Below, piece by piece: positions 58,555 through 64,000 of a stretch of DNA of 64,000 nucleotides (position 1 is its first letter; every line of letters starts with the position of its first letter). The DNA is from DATNPH01 sp036703315. GTDB taxonomy: Bacteria > Cyanobacteriota > Cyanobacteriia > Cyanobacteriales > Coleofasciculaceae. The notes beneath the pieces were generated by a model. The model ran no database searches. It saw only the letters and a program-made list of their open reading frames with translations, and was not told the origin of the DNA. The stretch covers positions 1 through 64,000 of the forward strand of contig DATNPH010000008.1 in NCBI GenBank assembly GCA_036703315.1, written 5' to 3'. The position numbers were made by a program, and so were the translations under genes.

Positions 58555-59328
58555 TCATACAGACGAGAAAGGATCTATCCATCGGAGAATTTCTCGTTTG
58601 AGTTCATTTAAGTCGCGATAAACTTCTTGCTTCATCCACTGACCAAAAGCGTCAATTGGAGTAAATACTGAACCGGATTTCCAGCTGACATCTTGCCCCA
58701 GAGGTGTAAGATGATTGCCTCGTAGCGTCTGAACAGCGATCATTTCGGGGAAGCGTTCTTGCAAAACTGGGGTCAAGCTAGTGGTTTGGTCAATATCGTC
58801 GTTAGTGAATTTAATTAATAAATTGCGGCGGACAGTGTAGTGCTGAGCAATTAGCGCATTGGTTTCTAGTGGTGATGGCGTAAACTCAACGTTGAATGCC
58901 GGACTGATGTTGATCTGCTCAACAAAGGGAATAGCACGCATCGCTGGATAATTATTAAAAGAAATCAGGATATTACCAGCGCGTTCTATCGGGAAGAGGC
59001 TGCCGATGAGCAAATGCAGCTTGCAACCCATACTGTGCCCTACACCATATATAGGTATATAGCGTTTGGTTAAAACGGATCTTGCCTGTAAGCGCTCTAC
59101 AGTAGTCTCGAAGCGGTTGAGTACTTCTCTGGCGATCGCCGTATGATTCAGGGTATTTACAAACGGCGTCGCAATAACTGCATACCCCTGACGCGCCATT
59201 TGTTCAAGTAACCACCGATAGGTTACCTGAGGTGCCGTCGCCACAAAAGCCCCACCGAGGAAGTGTACGATGCCAGTAGTACGCGGCGGAATTAAAACCC
59301 AGTTACTAGATACTTCTTGCCAGTCCAT
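58555..59328 (-). CDS. DUF1350 family alpha/beta hydrolase-like protein
   Basis: 257-aa protein of the cyanobacterial/plastid DUF1350 family, function unknown. IVHFLGGAFVATAPQVTYRWLLE and YGVGHSMGCKLHLLIG are family hallmarks; the latter is a GxSxG-type nucleophile elbow with Ser near 101. A His in LRGNHLTPLG (near 206) could complete a triad. No signal peptide. Stands alone. Confidence 0.9.
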   Translation of the reverse strand: MDWQEVSSNWVLIPPRTTGIVHFLGGAFVATAPQVTYRWLLEQMARQGYAVIATPFVNTLNHTAIAREVLNRFETTVERLQARSVLTKRYIPIYGVGHSMGCKLHLLIGSLFPIERAGNILISFNNYPAMRAIPFVEQINISPAFNVEFTPSPLETNALIAQHYTVRRNLLIKFTNDDIDQTTSLTPVLQERFPEMIAVQTLRGNHLTPLGQDVSWKSGSVFTPIDAFGQWMKQEVYRDLNELKREILRWIDPFSSV

Positions 59329-59420
59329 TCAGAGATTGCGTAGTGAATAATTTAATTTTAAAAATTCGTTTTGAGTGGGAGAGGGCGATCATATATTAAC
59401 TCGCTGTCTGCCTTGAAAAG

Positions 59421-59440
59421 AGCAGGGGGAGCAGGGGGAG
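59421..59440 (+). repeat. G-rich short tandem repeat
   Basis: Two direct copies of AGCAGGGGG(A) in the spacer; same class as the CT-rich run at 18101-18130 on the other strand. Confidence 0.55.
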
Positions 59441-59561
59441 AGGAGTTTTCATTTCTTTGTTGTGAGCAATCGCTCATAGTGCCTAACTTGAAAATACCCA
59501 GTAGTCAGTGGTGAGGGGTGAGTGGAGAAGAGAGATTTTCATTCTTCATTGTGTATAAAAC

Positions 59562-60254
59562 TTATAGGCGTCTACCTTGCTGTTTCCCAAAAATGGCAAC
59601 TCGCTGCTCCCACTGCTGCCAATAACTCTGCATTGCTTCTAAATCAAACCAGAACACCTCAGCAGACATACCTGGAATTGCCACAACAATTACAGCATGT
59701 TCCAGGCTTATCCCGTAGGCTTGATAAGAGTGATTAACAGCACTAGAGTAAGCAGCCATTTGCAGCGGATAATCGTAAAGTCGATCTACTGAACCTTTAG
59801 GCTTGTCTGCGGTTTTCCACTCACACAGGCAGGAAACCCCCCTGAAGTTAGCAACGCAGTCTACTATTCCGGCATAGCCCAAGTCATAGTTGAAAACCGT
59901 GCCTTCCACTAGCCTAATAGTATCGATATCTTGCAAGACTGGCTCTATACTCTCCCAGTAAGGAAGGATAGCATCAGGACAAGGAGAATCTTTCCCCTCT
60001 AGGTAGCGCTGAATTTGCTTATGGGTTCCCGTACCGCGACGGGAAGCTGCTCCCGAAATTTGGTTGGCTTCAGCTACTCCAACTCGCTGCCGCCAATTGA
60101 ACAACCTCTCTCTATCCTCTTGTGGCTTAGTCGCGTTGAGAATGGTTGTAACACTTGGGAGTTTAGTTCCCCGGCTATCAACATAATATTGTTTCCCGTT
60201 CTCCCGAACTTGTTTAGCGCTATGACGAGGAAGTAGTAAAGTATCGGATGGCAT
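59562..60254 (-). CDS. PD-(D/E)XK nuclease-like protein
   Basis: 230-aa protein with the layout of small RecB/MGME1-type exonucleases: SVTTILNATKP near residue 34, RGTGTHKQIQRYL (an H-containing helix), and the core GYAGIVDCVANFRG-x-CLCEWKTADKP, in which Asp and E-x-K give the PD-(D/E)XK metal site. QMAAYSSAVN follows as motif IV. Likely single-strand DNA exonuclease; no partner nearby. Confidence 0.75.
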   Translation of the reverse strand: MPSDTLLLPRHSAKQVRENGKQYYVDSRGTKLPSVTTILNATKPQEDRERLFNWRQRVGVAEANQISGAASRRGTGTHKQIQRYLEGKDSPCPDAILPYWESIEPVLQDIDTIRLVEGTVFNYDLGYAGIVDCVANFRGVSCLCEWKTADKPKGSVDRLYDYPLQMAAYSSAVNHSYQAYGISLEHAVIVVAIPGMSAEVFWFDLEAMQSYWQQWEQRVAIFGKQQGRRL

Positions 60255-60746
60255 TGACTTGTATCTTTCCTACAGCACTTGCTGTGGTAGTTGGCATTGC
60301 GGCTTTTATGGCGTCGCAAACCAATGAGTAAGAGAAAATCCTGTAAAGACGGTAAAGTAGTTCAGCTGTTTTCAGGACATTTTTGGGATTGCCTGGGGAC
60401 AAACGTAAGATTAAATCTTGAAGTCAGCACAACTTATTGCTTAGGTGAGCAGATTATTTTTGCTGCCACCCGAAAAAAAACCAGAAGACGACGGAATTAT
60501 TTAATCAAGAGGCAGTGCGACTGTATGAATTGAGCAGGCCTGGGCAGATTCTTAAATTATACGCTCATTTCACTCAAGAATAATCGCCTCTAGAGTGAGG
60601 ACTGATTTTGTTTAGATATTGTTCGGTGTGTAGCCAAATTTAATACCTCAACCCGCTCCTACAATAAGATGTGTTTTGATGTGAAACCCTAGGCTTTGAA
60701 GAAAGCGCTAAGGTTTAGTAAAAGTAGCAAAGTACAAGAGGTAGCA
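60255..60746. other. Spacer without a supported gene
   Basis: About 490 bp. A plus-strand frame (about 60327-60533, 69 aa, very basic C terminus) lacks a ribosome-binding site and any known domain. Nothing else recognised. Confidence 0.4.
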
Positions 60747-61334
60747 ATGGTAGCTGCTAAAGTTATCTCAAATAAATCCAAACACATCTCTTTAGAAGAC
60801 TGGATGGAAAATCCCCCTGTTGGCACAGAATGGGTGGATGGAAAACTGGTTGACAAACATGCAATAGATTGGGTGGATGAGGAAGCCGTTGAGAGAAGTG
60901 GGATGACGCTCAAGCATAGTCGGATTCAGGGGAATCTCTACTTTTACTGGAGAAGTTACATGAATTCCAGTGGACAAGGAGGAGAAATTTATACAGAAGC
61001 TCCCTGTCGCACCAACAAGCAAGGTCGTTCTCCTGATGTTGCCTATCTCCCACCAGAACTAGTTGCACAATATGGGGATGCTAAAGTATTGCCTCAAAGT
61101 TTTCCGCTGAGTGCAGAGATTGTTTCACCTACGGATTTTGCTGAAGATGTTATTGCTAAAGCTCAAGAATATTTGGAGTCTGGGGGTGAAGAAGTCTGGC
61201 TAGTTTTTCCTGAAAGTCGTTGGATTATTGTGATTACTCAAAATCAGAGATTTGTGTTTATTTCTGGTGAAGTTGTTAGCACTCAAACTGTATTACTAGG
61301 TTTCAGTGTAGCCGTTGATGAATTATTAGCTTGA
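60747..61334 (+). CDS. Uma2 family (DUF820) endonuclease-like protein
   Basis: 195-aa member of the Uma2 restriction-endonuclease-fold family, greatly expanded in cyanobacteria. Core residues: GRSPDVAYLP (PD motif, Asp near 93) and SAEIVSPTD with the helix KAQEYLESGGEEVWLVFPESR. AGAGG lies 6 nt before ATG 60747; a TTG 17 codons upstream is weaker. Role unproven; the family is often linked to mobile DNA or toxin-like functions. Confidence 0.88.
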   Translation: MVAAKVISNKSKHISLEDWMENPPVGTEWVDGKLVDKHAIDWVDEEAVERSGMTLKHSRIQGNLYFYWRSYMNSSGQGGEIYTEAPCRTNKQGRSPDVAYLPPELVAQYGDAKVLPQSFPLSAEIVSPTDFAEDVIAKAQEYLESGGEEVWLVFPESRWIIVITQNQRFVFISGEVVSTQTVLLGFSVAVDELLA

Positions 61335-61379
61335 ATAGTCTAGGAAGAATCAAGTCAAAAATTTTTCAGACTTCATCCT

Positions 61380-61484
61380 TAAAGAGCTGTCGCTGCGTCT
61401 GCTATGCTGCTAGCGCACGCAAAGCGATAGCGGTAGCGACGTAAGGAGCGTTTGCGCAGCAGGACGCTAACACAATTCATACTT
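61380..61484. repeat. GC-rich dispersed repeat downstream of the ABC exporter
   Basis: Dense GCTAGCG/AGCGATAGCGGTAGCGACG-type short repeats ending GACGCTAAC. They resemble the sequence that has entered selD and tnpB, but here outside a gene. Confidence 0.45.
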
Positions 61485-63332
61485 TTATTGATATCCCGCC
61501 GCTTGAAGCGAGAACAGTCGAGCATAACGTCCTCCAAGTTGCAATAACTCCTCGTGACTCCCTTGCTCAATGATTTTTCCGCCTGTCATGACCACAATTT
61601 TGTCAGCCATTCGCACCGTAGAGAAGCGGTGGGAAATTAAAACAACCATCTGATTCTGAGTAATGGTACGAAAGTGGTCAAAGATGCGCACCTCTGCCTC
61701 CGCATCCATTGCTGCTGTTGGTTCATCAAGTACCAGGATATCTGCACCCGAACGCATAAACGCTCGCGATAGGGCAATTTTCTGCCATTGACCACCCGAA
61801 AGTTCTTGTCCTCCCTTGAACCATCGACCCAACTGAGTGCCGAAGCCTTCCGGCATTACCTCAATGAAAGGTCGAGCCATGCCTTTCTCGGCAGCCACTT
61901 CCCAGCGTGCTTCGTCTTCCAAGTATTCCACATCTCCTACGCCCACATTTTCACCAACTGTGAACTGGTAGCGGACAAAGTCTTGGAATATCACGCCAAT
62001 TCGTCTGCGTAGCACCTCAATGTCCCACTCCCGCAAATCTAGACCATCTAGGAGGATGCGCCCTGAATCGGGTATGTAGAGCCTAGTCAAGAGCTTAATC
62101 AGGGTGGTCTTGCCAGAACCATTTTCACCCACGATCGCTAATTTTTCTCCCGGTTTCAGGTGGAGAGAGACGCCGTTCAAGGCAGGTTTAGGACTTCCTG
62201 GATAGGTGAAAGACACCTTCTCGAAGCGCATTCCATCCCCTGGAATCAAACCCCTAGTCGCTTTACCGATCTGCTTCGGAACCTCTTGCTCTAGAAACTC
62301 GTAGAGGTTAGAGAGATACAGATTATCCTCATACATCCCGCCAATCGAAGTTAGCGCGCCGGTGAAGGTGGACTGCCCTTGCCGGAAAACTATCAGGTAC
62401 ATCGTCATGTCCCCTAAGGAAATGCGACCGAAGATAGTTTCCACCACAATCCAGGCATAGGCAGCGTAGAATGTGGCAGTACTGAGCAAGCCCAGCAAGT
62501 AGCCCCAAAATCCTCGGCGAATGGTGAGGTCACGATCTTCGTCGTAGAGTCGATTAAAGATACTGCGGTAGCGTTGCAGCATCGTTGACCCAAGCTGATA
62601 AAGTTGAACCTCCTTGGCGTAGTCTTCTCTAGCAATCAAGGTTTCTAAATAATGCTGCTGTCTGGTTTCTGGCGATCGCCAACGGAACAAACGAAACGCT
62701 TCCCCAGCAAAGCGAGTCTCGGCAATAAAAGGAGGAATTGCTGCAATCACCAGTATCGCTACAGCCAAGATTGAAAATTTCAGCAGTAGAGCGCCATAAG
62801 TTATCAACGAAAGGGCAGATTGAATTAGTCCAAACGTGCGCGTTACCAAGGAAAGAGGACGCATTGAGGCTTCGTGCCGCGCCTGATTCATCTTGTCATA
62901 AAACTCTGAGTCCTCGAAGTGGGTGAGGTCTAGTGTCAGCGCTTTCTCCAGAATCAAGACATTGACCCGTTGACCCAATAGTACCCGCAGCAGTGACTGG
63001 CAAACACTAAGACCTCGTTGACTGGCTGCTAGCAACATGACCGCGATCGCCTCTAGCCCAACATACCCCAAAGCCGTCCAGCGATGGGCGTCTATGCCTG
63101 ACTGAGAAGCTAAAACGACGCTATCAACAATCAACTTACCGATATAAGCGATCGCTGCTGGTAACAAACCTGCCACCAGAGTCAGAATTGCCAGCATAAT
63201 CGTTAAGGTGTGGCTGGTCGTCCATACTAATCCCAACGCTCGTCCACTGTACCGAAACACCGAAAGAGACTGACGCAGTTCCCGCGCCGGAAATCTCAAC
63301 CTCAGAAAGTTGCGTTTTTTTTCTCTGCTCAT
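61485..63332 (-). CDS. ABC exporter, fused permease and ATPase
   Basis: 615-aa half-transporter that works as a dimer. The N-terminal membrane domain (about 40-330) has six helices; the ATPase domain (about 355-600) has Walker A VGENGSGKTT, signature LSGGQWQK, Walker B ILVLDEPTAAMD and the H-loop His in VLISHRFST. ATG 63332 is chosen over a TTG seven codons upstream; neither has a strong ribosome-binding site. Family-level resemblance is to lipid/peptide exporters; substrate unknown. The NIF3-like gene starts upstream on the same strand. Confidence 0.92.
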   Translation of the reverse strand: MSREKKRNFLRLRFPARELRQSLSVFRYSGRALGLVWTTSHTLTIMLAILTLVAGLLPAAIAYIGKLIVDSVVLASQSGIDAHRWTALGYVGLEAIAVMLLAASQRGLSVCQSLLRVLLGQRVNVLILEKALTLDLTHFEDSEFYDKMNQARHEASMRPLSLVTRTFGLIQSALSLITYGALLLKFSILAVAILVIAAIPPFIAETRFAGEAFRLFRWRSPETRQQHYLETLIAREDYAKEVQLYQLGSTMLQRYRSIFNRLYDEDRDLTIRRGFWGYLLGLLSTATFYAAYAWIVVETIFGRISLGDMTMYLIVFRQGQSTFTGALTSIGGMYEDNLYLSNLYEFLEQEVPKQIGKATRGLIPGDGMRFEKVSFTYPGSPKPALNGVSLHLKPGEKLAIVGENGSGKTTLIKLLTRLYIPDSGRILLDGLDLREWDIEVLRRRIGVIFQDFVRYQFTVGENVGVGDVEYLEDEARWEVAAEKGMARPFIEVMPEGFGTQLGRWFKGGQELSGGQWQKIALSRAFMRSGADILVLDEPTAAMDAEAEVRIFDHFRTITQNQMVVLISHRFSTVRMADKIVVMTGGKIIEQGSHEELLQLGGRYARLFSLQAAGYQ

Positions 63333-63379
63333 GTTATTGGTATAACAAATCAATACTTATGGCAGAGCCAAGCAGTTTT

Positions 63380-64000
63380 TCAGGGCAAAATCACCTCTAG
63401 CCCAGACCAACGTTCGCCCATTACCCCAGCAAGCGCTCGTAATCCCCACTCCTCGCACCGACGATGACCGACGGCAATCACACCAATCCCAGTTTCGAGT
63501 AAGGCTACCTCAGCGGGTTGTCTCAACTGTCCGGTGATGTAAACATCTGCGCCCCGCAATGCTGCTTCACGTACCAAGTCATCTGTCATAGCACCGACTA
63601 CGGCAACTCGTGAGACGCGATCGCAACTATTCGGATTAGCTTGGTCTTGTCCCCCAAACACTTCATCAATACAAATACGATACATAGCAAAGCTCTGGGG
63701 TGGAATTTCACCAATCATCCCAATCGGTCGTCCTTCCTTGTGACCTAATACCTCCAAAGCTTCCATCCCCAATACTTCAGCCAATCGGAAATTGAAACCA
63801 AGCGTCAGACGCTCGTCAAACGCTAAATGATACGAGACTATGCCGACATCAGGTTCTAGTTGCTCTGGTTGAAGCTTCCAAGGTCGATGCAAGAATAGAG
63901 CATCTATTTGTCTATCGCTTGCCCATGTACTGAGTTCTGTCCACGGTTCCAACGCTAACCCAATCCGACTTATGGAGCGCGTTGAGTGCCGATATATCCC
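63380..64000 (-). CDS. NIF3-family dinuclear metal centre protein (5' end outside the window)
   Basis: At least 206 aa of a NIF3/YbgI-like protein; the frame stays open to the window edge, so the N terminus is missing. Seen features: VGIVSYHLAFDERLTLG, GRPIGMIGEIPP, VAVVGAMTDDLVREAALRGADVYITGQLRQPAEVALLETGIGVIAVGHRRCEEWGLRAL, here shortened: the GADVYITG and AVGHRRCEEWG segments correspond to family metal-site regions (His and Glu ligands). Function is unknown; YbgI-type proteins are proposed metal-dependent hydrolases. Probably co-transcribed with the ABC exporter, 47 nt downstream. Confidence 0.8.
   Translation of the reverse strand, partial: GIYRHSTRSISRIGLALEPWTELSTWASDRQIDALFLHRPWKLQPEQLEPDVGIVSYHLAFDERLTLGFNFRLAEVLGMEALEVLGHKEGRPIGMIGEIPPQSFAMYRICIDEVFGGQDQANPNSCDRVSRVAVVGAMTDDLVREAALRGADVYITGQLRQPAEVALLETGIGVIAVGHRRCEEWGLRALAGVMGERWSGLEVILP

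Noticed and set aside
60327..60533. Plus-strand 69-codon frame with a basic C terminus
   Set aside because: No ribosome-binding site, no domain, atypical composition.
1..64000. tRNA, rRNA, riboswitch or CRISPR loci
   Set aside because: No spacer shows a cloverleaf with a GTTCRA T-loop, rRNA-like sequence, or regularly spaced non-coding repeats. A covariance-model scan would be decisive.

Overview
The window is chromosomal DNA of a cyanobacterium, probably a large-genome filamentous or Chroococcidiopsis-like type. The evidence is a CyanoQ (PsbQ) lipoprotein gene, many GCGATCGC (HIP1) octamers in coding DNA, cyanobacterium-typical families (DUF4079, DUF1822, DUF928, DUF1350, Rcp1-like regulator, multi-PAS kinases, Uma2) and short low-complexity spacer repeats. 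No rRNA, tRNA, CRISPR array, prophage or plasmid function was seen. Species is not determinable from the sequence alone.

Layout. 0.2-7.8 kb: glyQ, a DUF4079 membrane protein translationally coupled to comEC, an ABC-2 permease, an M20 amidohydrolase and a small membrane protein. 8.1-14.3 kb: a signalling block of DUF4118/PAS histidine kinase, Rcp1-like receiver and a hybrid kinase. 14.4-22.9 kb: ThiO-like oxidoreductase, psbQ, an alpha/beta hydrolase without a nucleophile, a WD40 protein, an oxidoreductase-SelD fusion and a glutathione transferase. 23-30 kb: a TPR-CHAT protein, a lone tnpB with both hairpin ends, a hydrolase and an M14 carboxypeptidase.

30.3-45.9 kb is the most unusual part. 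All full-length genes are on the minus strand: sigma-70-like protein, DUF1822, TPR, CHASE2-CHAT, DUF928, TPR, caspase-like and TPR-CHAT. Three carry caspase-fold catalytic domains with an intact His/Cys pair. Six intergenic sites here share a bipartite motif, TGCATAA-N11/12-TCAGAGATA or a close variant, each pointing at the next start codon; one precedes the sigma-like gene. I infer a regulon in which the sigma-like protein, or another specialised factor, drives the TPR and caspase-fold genes. Such a set could sense a signal through CHASE2 and answer with proteolysis or programmed death. A NACHT ATPase with a multi-pass membrane tail follows at 47.5-49.4 kb.

49-64 kb: prolyl oligopeptidase, a six-PAS histidine kinase, an oxidative-stress group (sulfiredoxin, two Dps proteins, an HTH/GrpE-like protein preceded by a 15-bp perfect hairpin), an exported methyltransferase, DUF1350, two PD-(D/E)XK-type proteins, an ABC exporter and a NIF3-family gene cut by the window edge. 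Spacers contain several palindromic or dispersed repeats, and one repeat family has inserted in frame into both selD and tnpB.
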